Below, piece after piece: positions 49,548 through 59,278 of a stretch of DNA of 64,000 bases (position 1 is its first letter; each line of letters opens with the position of its first letter). Origin of the DNA: Arthrobacter sp. zg-Y769. Lineage in GTDB: Bacteria > Actinomycetota > Actinomycetes > Actinomycetales > Micrococcaceae. The position numbers and the translations under genes were made by a program. Below the pieces are notes generated by a model that searched no databases, was not told the origin of the DNA, and worked only from the letters and a program-made list of their open reading frames with translations. The DNA is taken from the NCBI RefSeq assembly GCF_020907405.1, contig NZ_JAJJOE010000011.1, positions 186,001 through 250,000 on the forward strand, given 5' to 3'.

Positions 49548-51233
49548 ATGACTGTCGGTGCCGATATGCTCTCGGACCTCGAGATTTCCCGGGCGGCACG
49601 CCTGCTGCCCGTCACCGAGATAGCCCGCCGTGCGTCCATTCCCGACGCCGCGCTGGAACCCTACGGGCGCTACAAGGCGAAGGTCGACCCGGCCCTCCTG
49701 CCCGAGGGGCCGGCGCGCGGCCGGGTGGTTTTGGTTACGGCCATGAGTCCGACGCCCGCCGGCGAAGGCAAATCCACCGTGACGGTGGGACTGGCCGATG
49801 CCCTCCAGCGGGCAGGCGAAAACGTGATGATCGCGCTGCGCGAGCCGTCCCTGGGCCCGGTCCTGGGGATGAAGGGAGGCGCCACGGGCGGCGGCTACTC
49901 CCAGGTGGTGCCCATGGAGGAAATCAACCTGCACTTTACCGGCGACTTCCATGCCATTACCGCAGCCAACAACGCCCTGGCCGCACTGTTGGATAACCAC
50001 ATTTTCCAAGGCAACCAGCTGGGGCTGGATCCGCGGCGCATCACCATCAAGCGGGTCATGGACATGAACGACCGTGCCCTGCGGGACATCGTGATCGGCC
50101 TCGGCGGTCCGGCCCAGGGCGTCCCGCGGCAGGACGGCTTCGATATCACCGTGGCGTCGGAGGTAATGGCCGTCTTCTGCCTTGCACGGAATCTCTCTGA
50201 CCTGTCCGACCGCCTGTCCCGGATCACCGTGGGCTACACCTATGACCGCCGGCCGGTCACCGTTGCCGATCTCGGTGCCCAGGGCGCCATGACGCTGCTG
50301 CTGCGTGAAGCCCTGAAGCCGAACCTGGTGCAGACCCTGGCCGGGACGCCGGCACTCGTCCATGGCGGCCCGTTCGCCAATATCGCCCACGGCTGCAATT
50401 CGGTCATTGCCACGTCCACCGCCCGCAGCCTTGCCGGCATTGTCGTCACGGAAGCCGGTTTCGGCGCCGACCTCGGCGCGGAAAAGTACCTGGATATCAA
50501 GTCCAGGGTGGCGGATGTCGCTCCGGACGCCGTCGTGGTGGTGGCCACCGTCCGTGCCCTGAAGATGCACGGCGGCGTCCCGAAGACCGACCTTGCGGCG
50601 GAGAACCTTCCGGCGCTCCGGGCCGGTACGGCGAATCTGCACCGGCACCTGGAAAACATCCGCCGGTTCGGGATCAACCCGGTGGTTGCGGTGAACCACT
50701 TCAGCACCGATACCGATGCGGAACTGCGCTGGCTGGTGGACTGGTGCGCCGAAGAAGGCGTAACTGCCGCGGTGGCCGACGTGTGGGCCCAGGGCGGCGG
50801 CGGGCCGGGCGGCGACGCCCTGGCGAAGGCAGTACTCCGGGTGCTGGAGGCCCCCTCGGATTTCCGGTTCCTGTATCCGGACGAGCTGCCGGTGGAACAG
50901 AAAATCCGGACCGTGGCACGGGAAATCTACGGTGCCGCCGACGTCGAATTTGCCCCGCCCGCCCGGCGCCGGCTGCTGGAGATCGAAGAGCGGGGCCTGG
51001 AGCACCTGCCGGTCTGCATGGCGAAGACACCGTACTCCTTCTCGGACGATCCCGCGGTCATGGGGGCGCCTTCCGGCTTCACGCTCCACGTGCGGGACCT
51101 GGCCATCAAGACCGGTGCGGGCTTCGTGGTGGCCTTGACGGGAGCGGTCATGACCATGCCCGGGCTGCCCCGGAACCCGGCAGCGCTGCGCATGGACGTG
51201 GCCGCGGACGGAACACCCAGCGGACTTATCTGA
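49548..51233 (+). CDS. fhs: Formate-tetrahydrofolate ligase
   Basis: ATP-dependent synthesis of 10-formyl-THF from formate. About 561 aa from the ATG giving [14 protein letters not shown], with GAAGGGCAGAAG upstream. Motifs: P-loop [36 protein letters not shown] and the [18 protein letters not shown]-terminus. It converges with ino1 and shares a terminator with it. Confidence 0.95.
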   Translation: MTVGADMLSDLEISRAARLLPVTEIARRASIPDAALEPYGRYKAKVDPALLPEGPARGRVVLVTAMSPTPAGEGKSTVTVGLADALQRAGENVMIALREPSLGPVLGMKGGATGGGYSQVVPMEEINLHFTGDFHAITAANNALAALLDNHIFQGNQLGLDPRRITIKRVMDMNDRALRDIVIGLGGPAQGVPRQDGFDITVASEVMAVFCLARNLSDLSDRLSRITVGYTYDRRPVTVADLGAQGAMTLLLREALKPNLVQTLAGTPALVHGGPFANIAHGCNSVIATSTARSLAGIVVTEAGFGADLGAEKYLDIKSRVADVAPDAVVVVATVRALKMHGGVPKTDLAAENLPALRAGTANLHRHLENIRRFGINPVVAVNHFSTDTDAELRWLVDWCAEEGVTAAVADVWAQGGGGPGGDALAKAVLRVLEAPSDFRFLYPDELPVEQKIRTVAREIYGAADVEFAPPARRRLLEIEERGLEHLPVCMAKTPYSFSDDPAVMGAPSGFTLHVRDLAIKTGAGFVVALTGAVMTMPGLPRNPAALRMDVAADGTPSGLI

Positions 51234-51247
51234 GAAAGCGAAACAGC

Positions 51248-51287
51248 AATGCCCCCGGTCCCGGAGCGTTCCGGAACCAGGGGCATT
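51248..51287. terminator. Bidirectional terminator between fhs and ino1
   Basis: AATGCCCCCGGTCCCGG pairs with CCGGAACCAGGGGCATT with two internal mismatches, between the two convergent stops. Confidence 0.7.
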
Positions 51288-51302
51288 TCGCCTGCGGAGG
51301 TT

Positions 51303-52388
51303 TTAGCGCTCAACCTCGCCGCGGATGAACTGTTCGACCTTTTCCTTGGCAATGTCATCGTTGTACTGCTCCGGCGGCGACTTCATGAAGTAGCTCGACG
51401 CCGAGAGGATGGGTCCGCCGACGCCGCGGTCCAGGGCGATCTTGGCAGCACGCACTGCATCGATGATGACGCCGGCGGAGTTGGGGGAGTCCCAGACTTC
51501 CAGCTTGTATTCCAGGGACACCGGAGCGTCGCCGAAGTTGCGTCCCTCGAGCCGGACGAAGGCCCATTTGCGGTCATCGAGCCAGGCGACGTAGTCCGAC
51601 GGGCCGATGTGGACGTCGTCGGCCTTCAGGTCCGCGGAGGTATTGGAGGTGACAGCCTGCGTCTTGGAGATCTTCTTGGATTCCAGGCGCTCGCGCTCGA
51701 GCATGTTCTTGAAGTCCATGTTGCCGCCGACGTTCAGCTGGTACGTGCGGTCCAGGATCACGCCGCGGTCCTCGAACAGCTTGGCCATCACACGGTGGGT
51801 GATGGTGGCGCCGATCTGGCTCTTGATGTCGTCGCCGACAATCGGTACGCCGGCGGCCGTGAACTTGTCCGCCCACTCCTTGGTGCCGGCAATGAAGACC
51901 GGCAGCGCGTTAACGAAGCCGACGCCGGCGTCAATGGCGCACTGTGCGTAGAACTTCGCGGCCTGTTCGGAGCCGACGGGCAGGTAGCAGACCATAACGT
52001 CCACTTCGTTGTCCCGCAGGGCGGCGACAATGTCCACGGGCGAAGCGTCGGATTCGGTGATGGTCTCGCGGTAGTACTTGCCGAGCCCGTCAAGGGTGTG
52101 GCCGCGCTGCACCGTGATGCCGGTCTGCGGAACGTCGGCAATCTTGATGGTGTTGTTTTCGCTTGCGCCGATCGCGTCAGCCAGGTCGAGGCCGACCTTC
52201 TTGCTGTCGACGTCGAAAGCGGCAACGAACTGCACATCATTGACGTGGTATTCGCCGAACTTTACGTGCATCAGGCCAGGGACAGTTTCGTTGGGATCGG
52301 CGCTGCGGTAGTACTGGACACCCTGCACCAGCGAAGCTGCGCAGTTTCCAACACCGACAATTGCCACCCGGATGGGGTTCTCGGACAC
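51303..52388 (-). CDS. ino1: Inositol-3-phosphate synthase
   Basis: NAD-dependent conversion of glucose 6-phosphate to inositol 3-phosphate, the precursor of mycothiol and inositol lipids. 361 aa from a GTG with AAAGGAG close upstream. The N-terminal Rossmann motif [16 protein letters not shown] and the core [16 protein letters not shown] are those of short actinobacterial enzymes. Ends [10 protein letters not shown]. Confidence 0.95.
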   Translation of the reverse strand: MSENPIRVAIVGVGNCAASLVQGVQYYRSADPNETVPGLMHVKFGEYHVNDVQFVAAFDVDSKKVGLDLADAIGASENNTIKIADVPQTGITVQRGHTLDGLGKYYRETITESDASPVDIVAALRDNEVDVMVCYLPVGSEQAAKFYAQCAIDAGVGFVNALPVFIAGTKEWADKFTAAGVPIVGDDIKSQIGATITHRVMAKLFEDRGVILDRTYQLNVGGNMDFKNMLERERLESKKISKTQAVTSNTSADLKADDVHIGPSDYVAWLDDRKWAFVRLEGRNFGDAPVSLEYKLEVWDSPNSAGVIIDAVRAAKIALDRGVGGPILSASSYFMKSPPEQYNDDIAKEKVEQFIRGEVER

Positions 52389-52564
52389 GGTTCTCCTTTG
52401 AAGAAAAATGTTGAACGCTGCGCCCCCGGCGCAGACAACCTCCACAGTCTACGTGCTAGCCGTCACATCTTCGGCGTGGATGCCCCGGCGGATGGTTCCC
52501 GGTGTCTGGTTTCCATCCGGCACAGCCTGCCGGAAGCTGCGGTCACCTGATGGATACTGGACCC

Positions 52565-54025
52565 ATGCAGCCCAATTCCCGGCGCGGCCCGCAGCGCATC
52601 GTGGTGCCGTCCCGCAACGATCCGTTCCTGCGGAAGTTCACGGAAGGTATCGGCGGCCCGCTTGGCCGCCACACCGCCCCGGGCATCGTCTCACCCGGAT
52701 TCTTCACCGTGGAACGGGTACTGATCCTGCTCACCACTGCCGCTGCCCTGCTGGCGGTGCTGGTCAAAATGCCGTGCCGGACAGGCGGGTGGAACACCCC
52801 GGACCACTTCTACTCCGCCTGCTACTCGGACTGGCCGGAACTCTTCCGTACCCGGGGACTGGGGGAGGGGGTCTTCCCGTTCCTGACGGAGGGGGCACTT
52901 TTCGAGTATCCGGTCCTCCTGGGACTCCTGGCCGGGGTTACCACCCTGGCGGTACCCGGCGACGGCGGCACGGCGCTGAGGTCCCTGCAGTACTTTGACG
53001 TCAACGCGGTCCTGGCCACAGCCGCGTGGATCGCCACCGTAATAGCCACCATGCGGCTGGCCGGCCGCCGGCCCTGGGATGCAGCCATGATGGCCGTGGC
53101 CCCGGCGGCAATCCTGTCGATGTTCATCAACTGGGACATTTTCGCCGTGATGCTTGCCACGCTGGGCATGCTGGCTTTCGCCCGGAACCGCCCGGTGGCC
53201 GCAGGGGTGCTGATCGGGCTGGGAACCGCGTTGAAGCTCTACCCGGTGCTGATCCTCGGCGCCGTGCTGGTGCTTGCGCTGCGGACAATGCGCCTGCGTC
53301 CCGCGCTGCTGGCTTTCGCTGCCGCGGCGCTCACCTGGCTGGCGGTGAACCTCCCTTTTATGCTGCGCGACTACGAGTCCTGGCGCTTCTTCCTGACCTT
53401 CACCGGGGACCGGCCGGCCGGCTACTCATCCGTCTGGTTCGCTTGGAACCTCACCGTTGAGCGGGCCGGCGGAACCGGCGTCGGGCCCGAATTCATCAAC
53501 GTCTGGGCCTACCTCCTTTTTGCGCTGGCGTGCCTCGGGATCGCCTTGCTGGCGCTGCGCGCCGGGCGTAGGCCGCGGATTGCCCAGCTGGCGTTCCTGA
53601 TTGTGGCGGCGTTCATCCTCACCAACAAGGTGTACTCCCCGCAGTTTGTCCTCTGGCTGATTCCGCTGGTTGCCCTGGCGCGGCCAAGGTGGCTCGACTT
53701 CCTGATCTGGCAGTTTTTCGAGGCGCTGCACTGGTGGGCCATCTGGCTGTACCTCGCGAAGGAAACCTCCGGCGGCGCGGCGGAGAACAACCTCGATTCC
53801 CCCTATTACGTGCTGGCCGTCCTGGGCCACGTACTCGCCACGGTCTATCTGATGTACCGGGTGGTCTCCGACATCCTGGTGCCCGACGGCGACCCGGTGC
53901 GCCGCGGCGGGGTCGACGATCCGCAGGGCGGACCGTTCGACGGTGCCCCCGACCGCTGGGTCCTGCGACGGCGAAGGCCGGTATCCTTGGAAGCGCATGC
54001 GGCCCCGGCGAAAGAAGCACAGTGA
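52565..54025 (+). CDS. GT87/DUF2029-like polytopic membrane protein
   Basis: About 486 aa with 10-12 helices and a GT-C-like layout. Recognisable parts are FINWDIFAVMLATLGMLAFARNRP, LIGLGTALKLYPVL and a helix-rich C-terminal half (NKVYSPQFVLWLIPL). Such proteins are polyprenyl-phosphate-dependent mannosyl/glycosyl transferases or are uncharacterised (similar to Rv0051). The start is uncertain among three Met within 21 codons. Its stop overlaps the Fem gene (GTGA). Confidence 0.75.
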   Translation: MQPNSRRGPQRIVVPSRNDPFLRKFTEGIGGPLGRHTAPGIVSPGFFTVERVLILLTTAAALLAVLVKMPCRTGGWNTPDHFYSACYSDWPELFRTRGLGEGVFPFLTEGALFEYPVLLGLLAGVTTLAVPGDGGTALRSLQYFDVNAVLATAAWIATVIATMRLAGRRPWDAAMMAVAPAAILSMFINWDIFAVMLATLGMLAFARNRPVAAGVLIGLGTALKLYPVLILGAVLVLALRTMRLRPALLAFAAAALTWLAVNLPFMLRDYESWRFFLTFTGDRPAGYSSVWFAWNLTVERAGGTGVGPEFINVWAYLLFALACLGIALLALRAGRRPRIAQLAFLIVAAFILTNKVYSPQFVLWLIPLVALARPRWLDFLIWQFFEALHWWAIWLYLAKETSGGAAENNLDSPYYVLAVLGHVLATVYLMYRVVSDILVPDGDPVRRGGVDDPQGGPFDGAPDRWVLRRRRPVSLEAHAAPAKEAQ

Positions 54026-55113
54026 CCCCCGTTCCATACCGTTCCGAGCAGCTCAGCCACGAGGAGTTCGAGGCGCTCGCCGCCGCGCACCCCGATGTGG
54101 TGATCCCGCTGGAGCAGACCCCCTACTGGGCGGATTTTGAGCGGAAACTCGGCCGCAGCCCGTACGGCACCTGGGCCTATTACGACGGCGGCACCCTGGT
54201 TGCCGTTGCCAGCTACCTTCGCTCCGAACGGCGGCTGCGCCCGTCCCTGGTGGTCGTCAACGGTCCCACCTGGTTCACCACGCGCACGCACAACGCCGAA
54301 GCCCGGCTGGTGTCCACCGTCCAGGAACAGTTCCGGGCCGATCCCGCCGTGGACCCGCTGTATATCCGCATGCAGATTGCGCATCCGCAGCCGCCTGTCA
54401 CCGGGCCGCTGGAACACGGCTGGTACGAACGCGAAATCGTCGTCGACCTGACCCCGGATACGGACGAAATCTTTGCGTCTTTCCGCTCCAACGCGCGGAA
54501 CCTGATCCGCAAGGCCGAAAAACTGGGCGTCAAGGTCCAGACCATCGAGCGTGAGCGCTGGGCAGAGGTGTTCCGCACGGAGCTGTTCCCGATCATGCAG
54601 GAAACCGCTTCGCGGGACGGCTTCTCGAGTTTCGAGTCCTCTTTCTACGAAACCCTGCTCACCGAACTCGGTGACCACCTGCGCCTCATGGTGGCGTACA
54701 TGGACGGACAGGCCGTGTCCTGGCTGATCACCACCGAGTACCGCGGTTACTCCGTTTACTACTTCGCGGCCAGCTCGCACAGCGCCCGCAAGACCAACGC
54801 CCCCTACCTGCTGCTCTGGGAGGCCTTCAAGGTCCTCAAGGAAGCAGGCAATACCGCGTGCGGCCTGACCGGCATCGTCAGCGACAACTACCCGGGCCTG
54901 ATCAACGTCACCACGTTCAAGCGCAACTTCTCCAAGACCGTGGTCACCATTCCCACCACCTATGACATCCCCCTGCATCCGCTGCGCTACGCTCTGGTGG
55001 CAAACGCCCTGAAACTGCGGCGCGAGACTCCCGGGAAAATTCGGAGCCTCCCGGCCTCGGCGAAGGGGCTTGCGGGCCGGATCACCGGACGGAAGGGCGA
55101 AAAGGGAGCCTAG
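54022..55113 (+). CDS. FemABX-type peptidoglycan bridge aminoacyltransferase
   Basis: 363 aa from a GTG overlapping the previous stop by 4 bases. Two GNAT-like halves typical of Fem proteins: PYWADFERKLGRSPYG and YEREIVVDLTPDTDEIFASF, then RNLIRKAEKLGVKV and the C-terminal TGIVSDNYPGLINVTTFKRNF. Fem enzymes add amino acids to lipid II from tRNA, which fits an Arthrobacter-type interpeptide bridge. Amino acid specificity is not visible. Confidence 0.88.
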   Translation: MTPVPYRSEQLSHEEFEALAAAHPDVVIPLEQTPYWADFERKLGRSPYGTWAYYDGGTLVAVASYLRSERRLRPSLVVVNGPTWFTTRTHNAEARLVSTVQEQFRADPAVDPLYIRMQIAHPQPPVTGPLEHGWYEREIVVDLTPDTDEIFASFRSNARNLIRKAEKLGVKVQTIERERWAEVFRTELFPIMQETASRDGFSSFESSFYETLLTELGDHLRLMVAYMDGQAVSWLITTEYRGYSVYYFAASSHSARKTNAPYLLLWEAFKVLKEAGNTACGLTGIVSDNYPGLINVTTFKRNFSKTVVTIPTTYDIPLHPLRYALVANALKLRRETPGKIRSLPASAKGLAGRITGRKGEKGA

Positions 55114-56567
55114 TGAGCGATGTCAGTGTAGTCGGGGCCGGTCCCAACGGACTCGCGGCGGCGGTCATCATGGCCCGCGCCGGCCTCGAGGTCGAGGTCT
55201 TCGAAACCCGGTCCACGGTGGGCGGCGGCAGCCGCACCATGGAACTGATGGAACCCGGCCACCTGCACGACATCTGCTCCGCAGTGCACCCCATGGCCCT
55301 GGCCTCCCCGTTCTTCCGCAGCTTTGGCCTGGACCGGCGGATTCACCTGGTGGTGCCGGAGATTTCCTATGCCTCACCGCTCGACGGCGGACGCGCCGCG
55401 CTGGCGTACCGGGACCTGGACCGGACGGTGGAGGGACTCGGAAGGGACGGTGCCGCCTACCGGCGGCTGATGGAGCCGCTGGTCCGGCGCAGCGAAGCAG
55501 TCACCGAACTGCTGATGGGCTCCCTGCTAAGCGTTCCCCGGGATCCGATTGCGCTGGCCGGCTTCGGCCTGGCCGCCCTGGACCAGGGCACACCCCTGTG
55601 GAACCGGCGGTTCGTGGAAGACGCCGCACCCGCCCTGCTCTCCGGGGTTGCTGCGCACCCGGTGGGAAAGCTGCCGTCGCTGCCTTCGGCCGGCGCCGGC
55701 CTGATGCTCGGCACCCTGGGACATTCCGTCGGGTGGCCTATCCCGGTAGGCGGCTCGCAGGCCATCGCCGAGGCGCTGGCCGACGACCTGCGCGCGCACG
55801 GCGGCAGAATCTCCACCGGCCACCGGATCACCTCGCTGGACGAGGTGGCGGACTCCCGTGCCGTCATCCTGGACGTGTCCCCGTCGGTGATGCTGGAACT
55901 GGGCGGGGACCGGCTCCCGGCACGCTACGCCCGGGCACTGCAGCGGTTCCGCTACGGCAATGCGGCCTGCAAGGTGGACTTCATCCTTTCCGGCCCGGTC
56001 CCGTGGGCCAATCCGGAGGTGGCGCGCACCGGCACCGCCCATCTGGGCGGTACCCGGGCGGAACTGGCTGCGGCAGAGGCCGACGTCGCCGCCGGCCGGC
56101 ACCCGGCCCGGCCCTACGTGCTGATGTCCCAGCCCAGCGGCTTTGATCCCACCCGTGCCCCCGCGGGCCGTCATGTGCTCTGGTCCTACTGCCATGTACC
56201 CGCCGGATCCACGGTGGACATGACCGAAGCGGTAACGGCGCAGATCGAGCGGTTCGCGCCCGGATTCCGCGACGTCATCGTGGATTCGCGGGCGACGACG
56301 GCGGCGGATCTGGCGCAGTACAACGCCAATTACGTGGGCGGGGACTTCGGCGGCGGGGCCGTGACGCTGGCCCAGATGCTGATCCGTCCGGTCCTGTCCC
56401 CGAAACCGTGGCGCACGGCGGTTCCCGGCGTCTACCTCAGCTCGGCGTCCACTCCGCCCGGCCCGGGCGTGCACGGCATGGGCGGCCTGCATGCGGCAAA
56501 GCTGGCACTGAAGGACGTATTCGGATTGCCGGTGCCCCCGCTGGCACCCGCGCAGGGAGCCCGCTAG
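55113..56567 (+). CDS. FAD-dependent oxidoreductase, phytoene dehydrogenase-like
   Basis: 484 aa from a GTG sharing one base with the Fem stop. N-terminal dinucleotide motif VVGAGPNGLAAAVIMARAGLEVEVFE and GGGSRTMELMEPG (CrtI/COG1233 type). The C-terminal motif is YLSSASTPPGPGVHGMGGLHAA. No carotenoid genes are adjacent, so a role outside carotenoid synthesis is likely. Confidence 0.88.
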   Translation: MSDVSVVGAGPNGLAAAVIMARAGLEVEVFETRSTVGGGSRTMELMEPGHLHDICSAVHPMALASPFFRSFGLDRRIHLVVPEISYASPLDGGRAALAYRDLDRTVEGLGRDGAAYRRLMEPLVRRSEAVTELLMGSLLSVPRDPIALAGFGLAALDQGTPLWNRRFVEDAAPALLSGVAAHPVGKLPSLPSAGAGLMLGTLGHSVGWPIPVGGSQAIAEALADDLRAHGGRISTGHRITSLDEVADSRAVILDVSPSVMLELGGDRLPARYARALQRFRYGNAACKVDFILSGPVPWANPEVARTGTAHLGGTRAELAAAEADVAAGRHPARPYVLMSQPSGFDPTRAPAGRHVLWSYCHVPAGSTVDMTEAVTAQIERFAPGFRDVIVDSRATTAADLAQYNANYVGGDFGGGAVTLAQMLIRPVLSPKPWRTAVPGVYLSSASTPPGPGVHGMGGLHAAKLALKDVFGLPVPPLAPAQGAR

Positions 56568-56641
56568 GGGTGCCTCAACGGGCATTGGCGGCTTCCCTGG
56601 AAACCGCTGAATCAACCCCCGGCGCCAATTGTGATCCATGC

Positions 56642-56713
56642 CATAAAACCTTGTATGTTATCGGGTACCGGCACCGCAGCCGGGTACTTGAACTGGGGGA
56701 ACAAGTCATGGGG
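56642..56713 (+). repeat. Upstream element A of the paralogous membrane-protein pair
   Basis: Contains CATAAAA, GTTATCGGGTACCGGC, GGTACTTGAAC and GGGGGAACAAGTCATGGG in the same order as element B. It ends in an ATG that opens a 7-codon frame (MGEQTNG, stop) just before and overlapping the real start. Confidence 0.75.
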
Positions 56714-56723
56714 GAACAGACAA

Positions 56724-57881
56724 ATGGATAGCCACGGCCCGGTTGCCGACGCACAGGGGTACCAGGGGGCGCCGCCGCCGCCCGGTCCCGACGTCCAGGG
56801 GCAGTGGCCCCAGGCGGTTCCTCCGCCGCCGGGGGGAGACGGCACACGCCCACGGGCATCGAAGCAGCCGGACCCGAAGAAGCGCAAGCGCCTGATCATT
56901 GCCGGCAGCGTTGCCGCCGGACTGCTGGTGATTCTCGGCGTCGGCGGTTTCTTCGGCTACAAGCACCTCAGCGAAACGACTTACAGCCCCCGGGTGCAGG
57001 CGGAGGAATACCTCCAGGCACTCGTCGACGGGGACGTTGAACGCGCCATGGAAATGGCTCCGGCGGGCGACGAAAAGGACGAGCTGGACTACTCGCTCAT
57101 GACCAATGAGATCTACTCCAAGGCCACCGACCGGATCTCCGGATTCGAAGTGACCAATGTGGAGGTCAACGACGACGGCACAGCCGACGTGAGTGTCGAC
57201 GTCAAGCAGGGGGACGATACCGAGTCCATGCAGCTGAAGCTGTCAGAGAACGGCACGGAGGCCGTGCTTTTCAAGAAGTGGAAGATGGACGCCCCGCTGG
57301 GCAGCTGGTCGCTGAACTACACCCTGGACCCGGACGCCTCCGAACCCGCCGTAAACGGCGTAGGCATCGAGGTGCCCGGGGACGGCAGGAAGCTGGCCGT
57401 GCTGCCGGGGGAATACACCTTTAATGCACCTACCGGAACGAAGTTCGTCAGCTACGGCGAGGACGAGAAAATGTCCGTCCGCCTGAACGGCCAGGAAGCA
57501 TTGATGGGGGTCGGATTCACCCCGGAGATCACGGACGCGGCGCGTGAGGAGATCAAGGCACAAACCGCCGCGCACATCGAGAAATGTGTTGCGTCCACGG
57601 AACTGATTCCCAAGGGCTGCCCGAACCAGATGGATGACCAGGATCCGAAGAACTTCCGCAACATCAAGTGGACCATGACCAAGGCTCCCCGCTACGACAC
57701 TATTGAGGGGGATCCGGCCGGGCCGTTCCGGGTGGAATCCGTCGACGGGGAATTTGCCCTGGACTGCGAGATGAAGCAGGGCGACTCCTGGGAACGGCAA
57801 AAGGGCACCGTGGAGCTCTATTCGCTTCCGGCCGAGGTCTACATCCTGGGCGAGGAACTGACTATCCTCTTCGCCGAATAG
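56724..57881 (+). CDS. Single-pass membrane protein with NTF2-like extracytoplasmic region (paralogue 1)
   Basis: 385 aa. Pro/Gly/Gln-rich cytoplasmic start (1-40), basic stop KKRKR, membrane helix at about 57-77 (IIAGSVAAGLLVILGVGGF) and a large outer part. The segment AEEYLQALVDGDVERAM looks like an NTF2-like/DUF4878-type domain. Two Cys (KCVASTELIPKGC) may pair. The paralogue downstream shares CxxSTELxPKGCPN, YSPxVxAEEYL and the whole layout. Start chosen by GGGGGAA upstream; the ATG matching the paralogue's start runs into a stop after seven codons. Confidence 0.82.
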   Translation: MDSHGPVADAQGYQGAPPPPGPDVQGQWPQAVPPPPGGDGTRPRASKQPDPKKRKRLIIAGSVAAGLLVILGVGGFFGYKHLSETTYSPRVQAEEYLQALVDGDVERAMEMAPAGDEKDELDYSLMTNEIYSKATDRISGFEVTNVEVNDDGTADVSVDVKQGDDTESMQLKLSENGTEAVLFKKWKMDAPLGSWSLNYTLDPDASEPAVNGVGIEVPGDGRKLAVLPGEYTFNAPTGTKFVSYGEDEKMSVRLNGQEALMGVGFTPEITDAAREEIKAQTAAHIEKCVASTELIPKGCPNQMDDQDPKNFRNIKWTMTKAPRYDTIEGDPAGPFRVESVDGEFALDCEMKQGDSWERQKGTVELYSLPAEVYILGEELTILFAE

Positions 57882-57887
57882 CAGCAG

Positions 57888-57915
57888 GCGGCCCCGCCGG
57901 ATCCGGCGGGGCCGC
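57888..57915 (+). terminator. Palindrome after paralogue 1
   Basis: GCGGCCCCGCCGGA is followed directly by its exact complement TCCGGCGGGGCCGC, seven bases after the stop. No T-run follows. Confidence 0.5.
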
Positions 57916-57930
57916 AACTGTTACCTCCGT

Positions 57931-58003
57931 CATAAAAGCCGATAAGTTATCGGGTACCGGCCGCACGGCTTAGGTACTTGAACCGGGGGAGCAAGTCATG
58001 GGC
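57931..58003 (+). repeat. Upstream element B of the paralogous membrane-protein pair
   Basis: Matches element A in four blocks (CATAAAA, GTTATCGGGTACCGGC, GGTACTTGAAC, GGGGGAGCAAGTCATGGG) with a variable centre; here the ATG is the true start. Confidence 0.75.
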
Positions 58004-59194
58004 GATAAAAAGGTGGATTACTACGGGCCGGGGGCCGGGGTATACCCGGCCGCACCGCCGCCCGGTGCCGGCAGCGAAAACCAGCAGCAGTGGCCAAAAC
58101 AGCAGTGGCCGCCGACGCCCGGACAGAATGCCAGGCAAGGGCAGGCGCCGCCCAAAGCCGACCCGAAGCAGCGTAAAACCCTGATGATCGCCGGCGGAGT
58201 TGCCGCTGCGGTGCTGGTGGCCCTGATCGTCGGAGGCTGCCTCGGCTTCAAGCACCTGAAAGAGAACGTGTACAGCCCGCAGGTGCTGGCGGAAGAATAC
58301 CTTTCGGCAATCGTTGACGGTGATGTGGAGAAGGCCATCGGCATGAGTCCCGACCACAATTTCGAGGACTTCTCCCTGATGACCAATGAGGCTTACGCCA
58401 AGGCCGAAAACAAGATCACCGGCTTCGAGGTGACCGAGGTGGTGGTCACCGGCGGCAAGGCCGACGTGAGTGTGGACATCGAGCAGGGCAGCGACACCAC
58501 AGCCGTGACCCTGGACCTGCGTACCGACGGCACGGAAGCGTTGTTCTTTCACGAATGGAAGCTCAATATCGGTCTGTCGACCGCCTCGGTGCCCTACCTA
58601 CCTCAGGGGGACGCCACTGCCGTGGTCGTTAACGGTGTGGAGATTCCCGGCCAGGACACGGAGGTGTCGGAGACCATCGCCCGGAGTTTTAATTTCCTGC
58701 CCGGCGACTACACCCTGAGTGCCTCTACCGGCACCCCCTACGCCGGTTATCCCGACCAGTTGGTGAGCGTGCGGTTGAACCAGGACGGCACCGCGACGGC
58801 GCAGGAGCGGTCCATCGTATTGAGGGCGGAGGTTACGGATGCCGGCCGCGGCGAAATCCAGGCCGGGATAACGGCGCACCTCGAAGACTGCATGAAATCG
58901 ACGGAACTGATGCCGAAGGGCTGCCCGAACAAGTGGAGGGTCGAGGATCCGGACAATTACCGGAACATCTCCTGGAGCATGCCGACTCCGCCCACCCTCG
59001 AACCAGTCGAACTTGAACCAACCGGTCCGTCCGGACCGTTTTTCGTGAAGGCCGTCAACGGGGAAATGGTCCTGGAGTACGAAGTGCTGCGGGACGGCTC
59101 GTGGGAACCGGAGCAGCAGAAGGCGCCGCTCTACTGGATGTACGCCGACGTGGAGATCAACGGCGAGGAACTGTCCCTCACCTTCGCCGACTGA
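57998..59194 (+). CDS. Single-pass membrane protein with NTF2-like extracytoplasmic region (paralogue 2)
   Basis: 398 aa, same plan as the gene before it: Pro/Gln-rich start, KQRK, membrane helix at about 65-84 (LMIAGGVAAAVLVALIVGGC), then AEEYLSAIVDGDVEKAI and CMKSTELMPKGCPN. The helix-end Cys84 is not in paralogue 1. The N-terminal 60 residues are strongly diverged from paralogue 1 while the outer region is kept. GGGGGAG ribosome site six bases from the ATG. Function unknown. Confidence 0.85.
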   Translation: MGDKKVDYYGPGAGVYPAAPPPGAGSENQQQWPKQQWPPTPGQNARQGQAPPKADPKQRKTLMIAGGVAAAVLVALIVGGCLGFKHLKENVYSPQVLAEEYLSAIVDGDVEKAIGMSPDHNFEDFSLMTNEAYAKAENKITGFEVTEVVVTGGKADVSVDIEQGSDTTAVTLDLRTDGTEALFFHEWKLNIGLSTASVPYLPQGDATAVVVNGVEIPGQDTEVSETIARSFNFLPGDYTLSASTGTPYAGYPDQLVSVRLNQDGTATAQERSIVLRAEVTDAGRGEIQAGITAHLEDCMKSTELMPKGCPNKWRVEDPDNYRNISWSMPTPPTLEPVELEPTGPSGPFFVKAVNGEMVLEYEVLRDGSWEPEQQKAPLYWMYADVEINGEELSLTFAD

Positions 59195-59202
59195 CAATAG
59201 GT

Positions 59203-59237
59203 CCGCCGCCGCGGGCGCTGACGCCCGCCGGCGGCGG
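59203..59237. terminator. GC-rich hairpin after paralogue 2
   Basis: CCGCCGCCGCGGGCG pairs with CGCCCGCCGGCGGCGG with a one-base bulge and a 4-base loop, between convergent genes. Confidence 0.5.
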
Positions 59238-59278
59238 AAACTCCCCGGCCCGCCGGCGGTGAGCCGACAGGAAGCCGG

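Noticed and set aside
53689-54021. Upstream extension of the Fem-type gene by 111 codons
   Set aside because: It lies wholly within the GT87-like gene in another frame; the GTG in the GTGA overlap gives the family-length protein.
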